From NCBI GenBank assembly GCA_017612805.1, contig JAGAFD010000008.1, positions 1-41,412 on the forward strand: a stretch of 41,412 nt of DNA. Direction: 5' to 3'. The position numbers were made by a program, and so were the translations under genes. Below, in pieces: positions 1 through 7,366 of this stretch. Positions within the stretch are counted from its first letter, which is position 1; each line of letters begins with the position of its first letter. Below the pieces are notes generated by a model, which saw nothing but the letters and a program-made list of their open reading frames with translations, was not told the DNA's origin and ran no database searches. Source of the DNA: Bacilli bacterium. Lineage in GTDB: Bacteria > Bacillota_I > Bacilli_A > RF39 > UBA660.

Positions 1-56
1 GATTTATATTCATCTATAATTTTTTGCTTAAACTCAGTAGAATAATGTTTTCCCAT
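1..56 (-). CDS. IS3-family transposase OrfA, N-terminus only
   Basis: Eighteen codons are visible, reading MGKHYSTEFKQKIIDEYK, before the window edge. The pattern of a basic start, then (F/Y)S.EFK..I(V/I)..Y, is the usual opening of the helix-turn-helix OrfA of IS3/IS150-type elements, which binds the terminal repeats. A good ribosome site (GTGAGGTG) lies about 7 bases upstream. The gene is truncated by the window, so intactness of the element cannot be judged. Confidence 0.7.
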   Translation of the reverse strand, partial: MGKHYSTEFKQKIIDEYK

Positions 57-94
57 AAAAATAACACCTCACTTTCATGAGATGTTATTCTACA
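1..94 (-). mobile_element. Left end of an IS3-like insertion sequence (partial)
   Basis: The minus strand shows a probable element end beginning TGTAGAATAAC at base 94, followed by an inverted repeat (61-72 against 77-88, with a mismatch) and then a transposase start. The TG-start terminus and the OrfA-like protein fit the IS3 family. The rest of the element lies outside the window, so the other end and any target duplication cannot be seen. The exact boundary is inferred. Confidence 0.5.
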
Positions 95-161
95 TTAAAT
101 CTTCTTTTTAATAAAGTAACAATTTAAGGGTTCACTTCAATAATTGCTTCTTTTTTATTTA

Positions 162-190
162 TTGAAAAAATGTTTGTTTTATGTTATGAT
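162..190 (+). promoter_or_regulatory. Sigma-A promoter of the small RNA
   Basis: The -35 is TTGAAA (162-167) and the -10 is TATGAT (185-190), with a 17-base spacer. Transcription should start near 197. No open reading frame with a ribosome site follows before the terminator at 270-300, so the product should be a short untranslated RNA. Confidence 0.7.
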
Positions 191-196
191 GTATAC

Positions 197-300
197 AGAT
201 GAAGGAAACTTCATACAATAAAAAAGGAACATTCAACGGTTTCGGGTTGGGTGTTACCATTAATGGGTTGCACCTAACTTATAGTTAGGTGCTTTTTCTT
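197..300 (+). ncRNA. Putative antisense antitoxin RNA, about 100 nt
   Basis: A near-consensus promoter and a strong intrinsic terminator bracket about 100 bases with no credible ORF. The RNA starts with a GAAA-capped hairpin (199-214). GTTGGGTG (246-253) can pair with CACCTAAC (271-278), as an alternative to the terminator stem. The RNA converges on the minus-strand peptide gene at 299-382. Its GCACCTAAC (270-278) can pair with GTTGGGTGC in the 5' leader of that mRNA (minus strand 423-415), nine pairs with one G-U. This resembles Fst/RNAII and TxpA/RatA type I systems. It matches no RNA family that I recognise, and a role as attenuator is an alternative. Confidence 0.55.
270..300 (+). terminator. 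Intrinsic terminator of the small RNA
   Basis: A perfect 9-bp stem GCACCTAAC/GTTAGGTGC (270-278 with 284-292) has a 5-base loop and is followed by TTTTTCTT. On the minus strand the same stem lies just past the stop codon of the small peptide but has no T-run, so termination in that direction would be weak. Confidence 0.85.
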
Positions 301-382
301 ATATAAAAATTACTAAAAGTAATATTATAAGTAAGAATATGATTAAAAGTAATAAGAAGATTATAAAATCTTTTTTACTCAT
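299..382 (-). CDS. 27-residue hydrophobic peptide, candidate type I toxin
   Basis: The peptide has a charged start (MSKKD) followed by 22 residues that are only Ile, Leu, Val or Phe, forming one membrane helix. It has a very strong ribosome site (GGAAGGTGGTGA, about 5 bases before ATG) and a consensus promoter (444-472). The ribosome site is sequestered in a 9-bp hairpin of the leader. The gene converges on a terminator-bounded small RNA. Size, composition and layout fit small membrane toxins of the Fst/TxpA/BsrG kind. I recognise no sequence family. A harmless small membrane protein is the alternative. Confidence 0.6.
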   Translation of the reverse strand: MSKKDFIIFLLLLIIFLLIILLLVIFI

Positions 383-389
383 AATATCA

Positions 390-412
390 CCACCTTCCAA
401 GTTGAAAAGTGG
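390..412 (-). promoter_or_regulatory. Hairpin sequestering the ribosome site of the small peptide
   Basis: In the minus-strand transcript, CCACTTTTC (412-404) pairs with GGAAGGTGG (398-390) across a 5-base loop, making 9 pairs of which two are G-U. The 3' arm contains most of the Shine-Dalgarno sequence, so translation should be inhibited unless the leader is remodelled. Fst toxin mRNA of Enterococcus has a comparable 5' hairpin. Confidence 0.6.
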
Positions 413-443
413 CAGCACCCAACAATTGAATATTCCTAATAAA

Positions 444-472
444 ATTATATCAAATAAATGTTTGCTATTCAA
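444..472 (-). promoter_or_regulatory. Sigma-A promoter of the small peptide mRNA
   Basis: On the minus strand TTGAAT (472-467) and TATAAT (449-444) are separated by 17 bases. The predicted start near 437 gives a leader of about 55 bases. The -35 lies inside an inverted repeat (ATTCAAC/GTTGAAT, 467-485) that on the plus strand is followed by eight Ts, so it may also act as a weak plus-strand terminator. Confidence 0.7.
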
Positions 473-503
473 CGAATTGTTGAATTTTTTTTATGAATTT
501 TTA

Positions 504-532
504 TTGTTAGTTTTGTTATTAAATGTTATAAT
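504..532 (+). promoter_or_regulatory. Promoter of the HerA-like gene
   Basis: TTGTTA (504-509) and TATAAT (527-532) are separated by 17 bases, placing the start near 539 and giving a leader of about 18 bases that carries the ribosome site GAGGTTGG. Confidence 0.7.
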
Positions 533-556
533 CTTCTTAGAATAGAGGTTGGCTAG

Positions 557-2323
557 ATGGAGAATTTGTTTGGTAGCGTAATTGGCTTTGATGCTAATCG
601 TATTATTTATCAAAATTTAACTAAAAAAGCTAGTATCAAATATTTGAATTATCATGTAGCGATACCTGACGGTAACGAGATTTATATTGGTGAAATAGTA
701 GCAATTGATGAAGAAACTATTTCGGTATTATTAGTAGGTCAAATTATCAATGATCAGTTTAAAGCTGGTATTATTAAGAAACCTAGTGATCCATCGAAGA
801 TTAGATTTTTATATACAAATGAATTATTTAAAATGATTGGTGATCAAAACGATTCAATTGAATCAATTGAAATTGGTCGCTCAAATATTTATAAACAATA
901 TTATGTTAAAACCAAAGCTTTAGATTTTCTAGCAAGCCATTTTGCAATTCTTGGTAATTCTGGTGCTGGTAAATCTTGTGCAGTTGCTAGAATTATTCAA
1001 AATATATTAAAACAAAAACAAGGAAAGATTCCGGAAGATGCACATATTGTTTTATTTGATGCATATGGGGAATATAATCAAGCTTTTAGAAACATTAATG
1101 ATCAAACGATTGGTTTAAATTCTAAAGTAATCAATAGTATTGTTAATGATGCTTCAGAAGAAACTTTAAATATACCATTCTTTTTGCTTGATATTGATGA
1201 TTTAGCCCTTTTATTAAATGTTCGTGAGGTTGAAACATTACATGTAATTGAAAAAGCTAAAAAGTTAGTATATGTCTTTAAATCAAATGATGAACGTTCT
1301 AATGTATATAAGAATGATATTATTGCGGAATGTTTAATGGATATCTTAACTAGTGGTCGTAATCCTAACCAAATTAGAGATCAAATAATTGCGGTATTAT
1401 CAAAGTATAATACTAATGAACTATCCCTAAATAGTGAAATTAATCAACCGGGTTATCGACGTACTTTTAAACAATGTTTAAACATCGATGAACAAGGTAA
1501 GATTAATGCTATTTCTTTAGTAATAGAGTTCTTAGCTCCTTTTATTAAAGTTGATTTAGAAGATTTAAATCCTAATTATGATTTTGATTATACAATTGAT
1601 GATTTCTATTATGCGCTAGATTTTGCTTTGATTAGTGAAGGAACTATTAATAATAGTTCGGTATATGAAAAAATGAATAATTTAAAGGTAAGATTAGCTT
1701 CAATTATTAATAGTGATAGTAAAGAATTATTTAAAACGCGTGGTTATATTGATAAGAAAACATTTGTAGAAGAATTCTTCTTAAAAGACCATGAAAAATG
1801 TCAATTAGTTAATGTTAATATTAGCCATGTTGATGATCGTTTAGCTAAAACTTTAACTAAGATATATTCACGTTTATTCTTTGACTATACAACGGAGTTA
1901 AAGGATAGGGGAAGCTTTAGTATTCATATTATTCTAGAAGAAGCTCACCGTTATATTCAAAACGATTTTGATAATACAATCTTAGGTTATAATATTTTTG
2001 AACGTATTTCTAAAGAAGGAAGAAAATATGGTACGATTCTTGGTTTAATATCACAACGTCCTAGTGAACTTTCTACTACGGTTTTAAGTCAATGTGCTAA
2101 TTTCATTATTTTTAGAATGTTCCATCCAGATGATATGGCCATAATTGATAAGATTACTACTAATGTTAATGAGGAAGCATTAGAACAAGTTAAATCTCTG
2201 CAACCTGGTTCGGCATTGGTATTTGGTAGTGCATTCCCACTAGCAACAATTGTTAAGTTTGATTTACCAAATCCATTACCTAATTCGGAAAACTTTAATA
2301 TTTTAGATAAATGGTACAAATAA
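557..2323 (+). CDS. HerA-like ATP-binding protein (HAS-barrel/DUF87)
   Basis: This is a cytoplasmic FtsK/HerA-superfamily ATPase of 588 residues. The first 100 residues form a beta-rich HAS-barrel-like domain. Walker A is GNSGAGKS at 133-140, and the Walker B region is ILEEAH near 459-464. It is followed by a conserved block (KEGRKYGT..LISQRPSELS) typical of HerA-type hexameric translocases. These proteins usually pump DNA, often with NurA nuclease in archaea or in defence systems in bacteria. No nuclease partner is adjacent here: the gene stands alone between its own promoter and a bidirectional terminator. The role in DNA processing is inferred from the family. Confidence 0.8.
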   Translation: MENLFGSVIGFDANRIIYQNLTKKASIKYLNYHVAIPDGNEIYIGEIVAIDEETISVLLVGQIINDQFKAGIIKKPSDPSKIRFLYTNELFKMIGDQNDSIESIEIGRSNIYKQYYVKTKALDFLASHFAILGNSGAGKSCAVARIIQNILKQKQGKIPEDAHIVLFDAYGEYNQAFRNINDQTIGLNSKVINSIVNDASEETLNIPFFLLDIDDLALLLNVREVETLHVIEKAKKLVYVFKSNDERSNVYKNDIIAECLMDILTSGRNPNQIRDQIIAVLSKYNTNELSLNSEINQPGYRRTFKQCLNIDEQGKINAISLVIEFLAPFIKVDLEDLNPNYDFDYTIDDFYYALDFALISEGTINNSSVYEKMNNLKVRLASIINSDSKELFKTRGYIDKKTFVEEFFLKDHEKCQLVNVNISHVDDRLAKTLTKIYSRLFFDYTTELKDRGSFSIHIILEEAHRYIQNDFDNTILGYNIFERISKEGRKYGTILGLISQRPSELSTTVLSQCANFIIFRMFHPDDMAIIDKITTNVNEEALEQVKSLQPGSALVFGSAFPLATIVKFDLPNPLPNSENFNILDKWYK

Positions 2324-2351
2324 AAACTAGATTAAATTAATCTAGTTTTTT
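2322..2351. terminator. Bidirectional terminator between herA-like gene and rnjA
   Basis: The stem CTAGATTA/TAATCTAG (2327-2334 with 2338-2345) is flanked by a run of five As and a run of six Ts. It serves both convergent genes and overlaps the last codons of rnjA. Confidence 0.85.
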
Positions 2352-4012
2352 ACTTCCATAATTACTGGTAAGATAATAGGATTTCGACCAGTTAATTCAC
2401 TAATATATGGATGTAGTTCAATAATAATTTGATTTTTTAAATCTAAGAAGTTATATACTTTTTTATCTAATTCGGTATTAACAATATCCGTAATTTTATT
2501 TTCAATATCTTTAATCAAATCAGTATTTTCATTTACTAAGACAAAACCTCTTGTTGTAACATTTGGTTTAATTAATAGTTTTTTATTATTTACATCAAGA
2601 TTAATAATTGCTACTAAAATACCATCACGGCTCATTAATTTACGATCCTTAATAACGGCAGAGCCTATATCACCGATACGAGAACCATCAACATAGATGT
2701 CTCCAGCTTGAACTGATGGGGCTCTTTTTATTTCACCATTTAACATTTCAATTACATCACCATTATGCATGATAAAGTTATTTTCCGCTTTAACACCACA
2801 TGATGTTGCAAGTTCAGCATGGCTTTTTAACATACGATATTCACCATGAATTGGCATGAAATACTTTGGCTTAACAATACGAATCATGAATTTTAATTCT
2901 TCCATTTTAGCATGTCCAGAAGTATGGATATCTTGGAAGTCAGAGTTAGTAAATACTTTTACTCCTTTTAAGTATAATTTATTAATAACCCGATTAATTG
3001 ATGCTGCATTACCCGGAATAGGTGATGATGAGAAGATTACTAAGTCATCATTTTTCAAAGAAATTTGCTTATGTTGACCATTAGCAATACGAGAAAGTGC
3101 AGCTAGGGGTTCACCTTGTGAACCAGTACATAAAATACATACTTCATTTTTCTTTAAATTATTAGCTTCATTAGAGTCAATGAAGATGGAACGATCCGTA
3201 ATTAATTCGGTATTAAGTGCTAAATTAATCGAAGTTTCCATTGAACGACCAAAAGTAACAATTTTACGATTATTATTACGACATGTTTCAATAATATGTT
3301 TAATACGATAAATATTTGATGCAAAGGTTGCAATAATAACACGACCATTATGTTTTGAAATAATGTCATTTAATGTATCATCAACTACTGATTCGGATTT
3401 AGAAAAGCCTTCTGATAAAGCGTTAGTTGAATCAGATAATAAAAGGGTTACGCCTTCTTCACCTAATTTTGCTAATTTATTAATATCAGCCATTGGTCCG
3501 ATTGGGGTTAAGTCAAACTTCCAGTCACCAGTATGAATAATATTACCGTTTGGAGTTCTTACTAATATAGCAAAACTTTCTGGAATTGAGTGGGTAGTAG
3601 TAATTAGTTCAATATCAAAATATTTAGTTTTAATAACCGAATTGGCATCAATTTCTTCATAATTATCAAAAGCAATATTACGATCATTAAGTTTGTTTTT
3701 AATTAATTCTAATGCTATACGAGAAGCATATATTTTAGGAATATTAACACTTTGTAATAAGAATGAAATACCACCAATATGATCTTCATGACCATGGGTA
3801 ATAATTAAACCTTTAATTTTATCTTCATTTTGTTTTAAATAAGTAACATCTTGAATAACATAATCAATACCTAATAATTCATTTTCCGGAAACATTACTC
3901 CGGCATCGATAATAATTATTTCATCATGATGTTTTATGACATACATATTTTTTCCTACTTCGCCTAAACCACCTAGGGCCATTACAGACGTAGGAATACC
4001 GTCTTTTTTCAT
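2342..4012 (-). CDS. rnjA: Ribonuclease J
   Basis: This RNase of the metallo-beta-lactamase/beta-CASP family acts in mRNA decay and RNA maturation as a 5'-to-3' exonuclease and endonuclease. The zinc motif HGHEDH lies at residues 73-78, with a further HTGDWK motif and the beta-CASP region. Its length of 556 residues is that of RNase J1. The start ATG has a GGAG site about 9 bases upstream. It is transcribed alone, divergently from the pilin gene. J1 rather than J2 is chosen on length and the opening residues, with less certainty. Confidence 0.93.
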   Translation of the reverse strand: MKKDGIPTSVMALGGLGEVGKNMYVIKHHDEIIIIDAGVMFPENELLGIDYVIQDVTYLKQNEDKIKGLIITHGHEDHIGGISFLLQSVNIPKIYASRIALELIKNKLNDRNIAFDNYEEIDANSVIKTKYFDIELITTTHSIPESFAILVRTPNGNIIHTGDWKFDLTPIGPMADINKLAKLGEEGVTLLLSDSTNALSEGFSKSESVVDDTLNDIISKHNGRVIIATFASNIYRIKHIIETCRNNNRKIVTFGRSMETSINLALNTELITDRSIFIDSNEANNLKKNEVCILCTGSQGEPLAALSRIANGQHKQISLKNDDLVIFSSSPIPGNAASINRVINKLYLKGVKVFTNSDFQDIHTSGHAKMEELKFMIRIVKPKYFMPIHGEYRMLKSHAELATSCGVKAENNFIMHNGDVIEMLNGEIKRAPSVQAGDIYVDGSRIGDIGSAVIKDRKLMSRDGILVAIINLDVNNKKLLIKPNVTTRGFVLVNENTDLIKDIENKITDIVNTELDKKVYNFLDLKNQIIIELHPYISELTGRNPIILPVIMEVKN

Positions 4013-4050
4013 AATTTCATCTCCAAATAAAAGTTTTTAAATCTATTAGC

Positions 4051-4079
4051 ATTATACAAAATAAATTATCATTTGTCTA
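4051..4079 (-). promoter_or_regulatory. Promoter of rnjA
   Basis: On the minus strand TAGACA (4079-4074) and TATAAT (4056-4051) are separated by 17 bases. The -35 overlaps that of the divergent pilin promoter, so polymerase binding at the two may be mutually exclusive. Confidence 0.6.
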
Positions 4080-4100
4080 GTAATAAAACTATGATATAAT
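4072..4100 (+). promoter_or_regulatory. Promoter of the pilin/ftsY operon
   Basis: An extended -10 (TGATATAAT, ending at 4100) lies 17 bases after TTTGTC (4072-4077). It overlaps the opposing rnjA promoter. Confidence 0.55.
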
Positions 4101-4121
4101 TGTTTATGAGGATTGATATTT

Positions 4122-4658
4122 ATGAATAAAAAAGGCTTTACGTTAGTCGAATTATTAGCAGTTTTAGTTATTATGGCAATTATGGTAATTATTTCTACTG
4201 TTGCTGTAGGGGCTTTAATTAATAAGTCAAAAACTAAACGTGCGGCAATATATGAAGAAAACTTACTTGATGCTGCTGTAACTTATGCTTATTTAGCAAG
4301 AATTACTTGTCCTAATAATGATTTAGGAAATAACGTTGTTAAGAATTGTTTTATAAGTAATTGTCCAGCTGATTTTATTGTTAGAAAATCAGGAAAACCG
4401 GCCGTTAATACTAAATACTCATCTACTAGTGCAACTTATAAAAATTGTGCATTACAAATTACGGCTAGTACCATCTTTAATGGTGAAGGCATTAATCGTG
4501 ATTATAATGAAGGCGATTACAGCGTTACTTCTAAGAGTGGTGAATTATATCCCGAAGCAAAAGAACGTTGTAATGCTTCCGGTAAAATTTTAATTTATAA
4601 AGATACTTATGGTTCTATTGAAGCCATTAGTTTAACATCAGGTTTATGTAACAAATAG
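4122..4658 (+). CDS. Type IV pilin-like (prepilin) protein
   Basis: This 178-residue protein opens with a class III signal peptide, MNKK-G-FTLVELL: prepilin peptidase would cut after Gly5, leaving Phe+1 and the invariant Glu+5, followed by a hydrophobic helix of about 20 residues. The exported domain has six or more cysteines and may be disulfide-bonded. ATG 4122 is preferred to an in-frame TTG nine bases earlier because GAGG lies 10 bases before it. It resembles ComGC-type pseudopilins but no comG genes are near; instead ftsY follows after 11 bases, so the two are probably co-transcribed. A competence or secretion role is inferred. Confidence 0.8.
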   Translation: MNKKGFTLVELLAVLVIMAIMVIISTVAVGALINKSKTKRAAIYEENLLDAAVTYAYLARITCPNNDLGNNVVKNCFISNCPADFIVRKSGKPAVNTKYSSTSATYKNCALQITASTIFNGEGINRDYNEGDYSVTSKSGELYPEAKERCNASGKILIYKDTYGSIEAISLTSGLCNK

Positions 4659-4669
4659 GAGGCTATAAT

Positions 4670-5653
4670 ATGGGGTTTTTTAGTAAAATTAAAAATATTT
4701 TTAATAAAAAAGAAGAACAAAAAGAAGATAATTCCGTTAAATTATATGATACGGGTTTAGAAAAAACCCGTAATGAATTTGTTTCTAAATTAAGTTTTTT
4801 AGGAATTAAATATACCAAGATTGATGATGAATATTATGAAGCTTTAGAAGAAGTTTTAATTAATGCTGATATTGGTATTAATACAGTTACAAAGTTTATG
4901 GATTCACTTAAAAAACGTGTTAAAGAAGAGAATATTTCTAGTACTAAAGATTTAACTGAAGTAATTGTTGATGAATTATTTATTATCTATGTTAATAATG
5001 AATCTTTAAGTGATAAGATTGTGGTCGAAAAAGGTAAGAAAACGATTATTCTTTTTGTAGGAGTAAATGGTGTTGGAAAAACTACTTCTATTGCTAAATT
5101 AGGTTATAAATATAAGAATCAAGGTTATAAAGTTATGATGATTGCTGGTGATACTTTTAGAGCCGGAGCTTATGAACAATTAAAAGAATGGTCGGAAAAA
5201 GTTGACACTTATTTTTATGGTAAAGATAACGCTGATCCATCATCAGTTATCTATGATGGGTTAGAAGAAGCCCTAAATAATGATAGTGAAGTAATCTTAA
5301 TTGATACGGCAGGTAGATTACAAAATAAAGATAATTTAATGCAAGAGTTATCTAAGATGAATAAAGTTATTGATAAAGTTATTCCGGATGCGATTCGTGA
5401 AACTTTATTAGTAATTGATGCAACGACTGGTCAAAATGGTATTTTACAAGCTAAAGCTTTTAAAGAAATTACTGATGTAACAGGAATTGTTTTAACTAAA
5501 CTAGATGGTACTGCTAAAGGTGGTATTGTCTTAGCTATTAAAGAAGAAGTTAATATTCCGGTTAAATTTGTTGGTTTAGGGGAAAAGATGACGGATCTTG
5601 AACCATTTGATATTGAAAACTATATTTATGGTTTATTTAAGGATATGATGTAA
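4670..5653 (+). CDS. ftsY: Signal recognition particle receptor FtsY
   Basis: This SRP-receptor GTPase docks Ffh-ribosome complexes at the membrane. A short basic N-terminal segment is followed by the NG domain: P-loop GVNGVGKTT at 131-139, DTAGR at 212-216 and TKLD at 276-279. At 327 residues it lacks the long acidic A domain of E. coli FtsY, as is usual in Bacilli. The ribosome site AGGAGG is ideal. The stop overlaps the ATG of ylxM (TAATG), showing translational coupling. Confidence 0.95.
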   Translation: MGFFSKIKNIFNKKEEQKEDNSVKLYDTGLEKTRNEFVSKLSFLGIKYTKIDDEYYEALEEVLINADIGINTVTKFMDSLKKRVKEENISSTKDLTEVIVDELFIIYVNNESLSDKIVVEKGKKTIILFVGVNGVGKTTSIAKLGYKYKNQGYKVMMIAGDTFRAGAYEQLKEWSEKVDTYFYGKDNADPSSVIYDGLEEALNNDSEVILIDTAGRLQNKDNLMQELSKMNKVIDKVIPDAIRETLLVIDATTGQNGILQAKAFKEITDVTGIVLTKLDGTAKGGIVLAIKEEVNIPVKFVGLGEKMTDLEPFDIENYIYGLFKDMM

Positions 5654-5952
5654 TGGAAGATTTTTTATATTATAATGATTTATTTGATATTTATGGTGAT
5701 TTATTAACGGATAATGAAAAAGAAAACTTTTTAGAATATTATCAAGAAGATTTATCACTTAGTGAAATTGCTTCAAATAAAAATGTCAGTCGTAATGCCA
5801 TTCATAAGACATTAAAAGTAGTAATTGATAAATTAAATAATTATGAAGCTAAATTACATGTTTATGAAATGAAACAAGCTTTAAATGAAGCAATAGAGTT
5901 AGAAAATATTAGTGAAATTAAAAATAAATTAAAGACTATTATAGATAAATAG
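5653..5952 (+). CDS. ylxM: YlxM-like SRP-associated helix-turn-helix protein
   Basis: This 99-residue protein has a sigma-70 region 4-like helix-turn-helix (around residues 30-55, LSLSEIASNKNVSRNAIHKTL), typical of YlxM/UPF0122. In Firmicutes it sits between ftsY and ffh, as here, and binds SRP components. It overlaps ftsY by one base. The end of the gene forms one arm of a terminator, so it is probably the last gene of the pilin-ftsY transcript. Confidence 0.9.
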   Translation: MEDFLYYNDLFDIYGDLLTDNEKENFLEYYQEDLSLSEIASNKNVSRNAIHKTLKVVIDKLNNYEAKLHVYEMKQALNEAIELENISEIKNKLKTIIDK

Positions 5953-5960
5953 TCTTTTTT
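5932..5960 (+). terminator. Terminator after ylxM
   Basis: AAGACTATT (5932-5940) pairs with AATAGTCTT (5948-5956), followed by a T-run. The 5' arm is coding sequence of ylxM. It separates ylxM from ffh, though a weak extended -10 (TGATATACT, 5963-5971) could start ffh transcription. Confidence 0.75.
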
Positions 5961-5988
5961 TATGATATACTAGTTATTGGTGATTGAT

Positions 5989-7296
5989 ATGTTTGAATAT
6001 ATGGGTGATCGTATATCTAATGCTATTAAAAATATTCGTGGAATGGGACGTATTTCAGAAGATAATATTAATGATGCTTTAAGAGAAATTCGTCTAGCAC
6101 TATTAGAAGCGGATGTTAACTATCAAGTAGTAAAAGAGTTTATTAATAATGTTAAAGAAAAAGCGTTAGGGCAAAGTGTTGAAAAGAATTTAAAACCTGA
6201 TGAATTATTCATTAAACTATGTAAAGATGAATTAATTAATTTATTAGGTAGTGATTATGTAGCGCTTAATACTAATGGTAATCCAGCCACTTTAATGTTA
6301 GTTGGTTTACAAGGTAGTGGTAAAACTACTACTTGTGGTAAGTTAGCAAATATGTTAAGAAAAAAACATGCTAAGAAACCACTTTTAGTAGCTTGTGATA
6401 TTTACAGACCTGCAGCTATTGATCAATTAAAAGAAATTGGTAAGCAACTTGGTATTGAAGTTTATGAAGAAGGTAAAGAAAAACCAGTTGATATTGTTGC
6501 TAATGCGCTAAATTATGCGAAAGAAAATCATTTTGACTATGTTATTGTCGATACGGCTGGACGCCTACATATTGATGATGCTTTAATGCAAGAATTAGCT
6601 GATATTACGGAAGTTCTAAAACCACAAGAAACTATTTTAGTAATAGATGCCATGATGGGTCAAGATGCGATTAATGTAATCAATGGTTTTAATGAAAAAT
6701 TAAAATTAACGGGGGCTATCTTAACAAAGATGGATGGTGATACTAAAGGTGGTGTTGCCTTAACTGTTCGTCATTTAACCAATGTCCCAATTAAGTTTGT
6801 TGGTAATTCCGAAAAAATGGATGGTTTAACCGAATTTTATCCTGAACGTATTGCATCACGTATCTTAGATATGGGGGATATTTTATCAATAGCAGAAAAG
6901 GTTGAAGGCATTGTTTCCGAAGATGAAGCTAAAGACCAAATGCAAAAAATGCGTAAGGGTGATTATAACTTAGAAGATTTCTTAGTTAATATGAAACAAA
7001 TCAAGAAAATGGGGCCTTTATCCAATATCTTAAAAATGCTTCCGCAAGCAAGACAAATGGGATTAAATAATGTTGACATTGATCCAAAAGATATGGCCCA
7101 TATTGAAGCAATTGTTTTATCAATGACGCCTTATGAAAGAAGACATCCGGAATGTATTAAAGCTAGTCGTAAACAACGTATTGCTAAAGGTTGTGCGAGA
7201 AGTGTTGAAGAAGTAAATCGTTTATTAAAACAATTTGAAGAAATGAAAAAAATGATGAAATTAATGGCTAATGGAAATATGAAACTACCATTTTAA
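5989..7296 (+). CDS. ffh: Signal recognition particle protein Ffh
   Basis: This SRP54-family GTPase of 435 residues binds signal peptides and SRP RNA. It has the N domain, P-loop GLQGSGKT at 106-113, DTAGR, TKMDGD, and a C-terminal M domain with the SRP-RNA-binding region (MTPYERRHP...RIAKGCARS) and a Met-rich tail. The ATG at 5989 follows GGTGA by 5 bases and matches the usual Ffh opening; an in-frame TTG twelve bases upstream is less likely. No SRP RNA gene was found in the window. Confidence 0.95.
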   Translation: MFEYMGDRISNAIKNIRGMGRISEDNINDALREIRLALLEADVNYQVVKEFINNVKEKALGQSVEKNLKPDELFIKLCKDELINLLGSDYVALNTNGNPATLMLVGLQGSGKTTTCGKLANMLRKKHAKKPLLVACDIYRPAAIDQLKEIGKQLGIEVYEEGKEKPVDIVANALNYAKENHFDYVIVDTAGRLHIDDALMQELADITEVLKPQETILVIDAMMGQDAINVINGFNEKLKLTGAILTKMDGDTKGGVALTVRHLTNVPIKFVGNSEKMDGLTEFYPERIASRILDMGDILSIAEKVEGIVSEDEAKDQMQKMRKGDYNLEDFLVNMKQIKKMGPLSNILKMLPQARQMGLNNVDIDPKDMAHIEAIVLSMTPYERRHPECIKASRKQRIAKGCARSVEEVNRLLKQFEEMKKMMKLMANGNMKLPF

Positions 7297-7313
7297 TTAA
7301 GACATTAATCTAT

Positions 7314-7340
7314 ACCAAAATAATAATAAAACATAAGATA
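7314..7340 (+). promoter_or_regulatory. Possible sigma-K-type promoter of the CotD-like gene
   Basis: AC (7314-7315), then 16 bases, then CATAAGATA (7332-7340) matches the Bacillus sigma-K pattern AC-N16-CATAnnnTA. The expected start near 7347 falls just after the 5' arm of the following hairpin. The pattern is short and could occur by chance in AT-rich DNA. Confidence 0.35.
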
Positions 7341-7366
7341 CACTATGAAAGGATAGTGTATTTTTT
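7338..7366 (+). terminator. Terminator after ffh, with a ribosome site in its loop
   Basis: A perfect 9-bp stem ATACACTAT/ATAGTGTAT (7338-7346 with 7353-7361) encloses the loop GAAAGG and is followed by a T-run ending one base before the ATG of the next gene. The loop is the only Shine-Dalgarno-like sequence for that gene. Confidence 0.75.

Noticed and set aside
197-300. SRP RNA or a known riboswitch class for the small RNA
   Set aside because: The conserved SRP RNA loop (GGAAG..AGCAG) is absent, and I could not match the sequence to any riboswitch consensus I know.
339-545. Plus-strand open frame of 68 codons
   Set aside because: It runs antisense to the 27-residue peptide and its leader, has no ribosome site, and its hydrophobic parts mirror AT-rich sequence.
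2856-3077. Plus-strand open frame inside rnjA
   Set aside because: It is antisense to conserved RNase J sequence.
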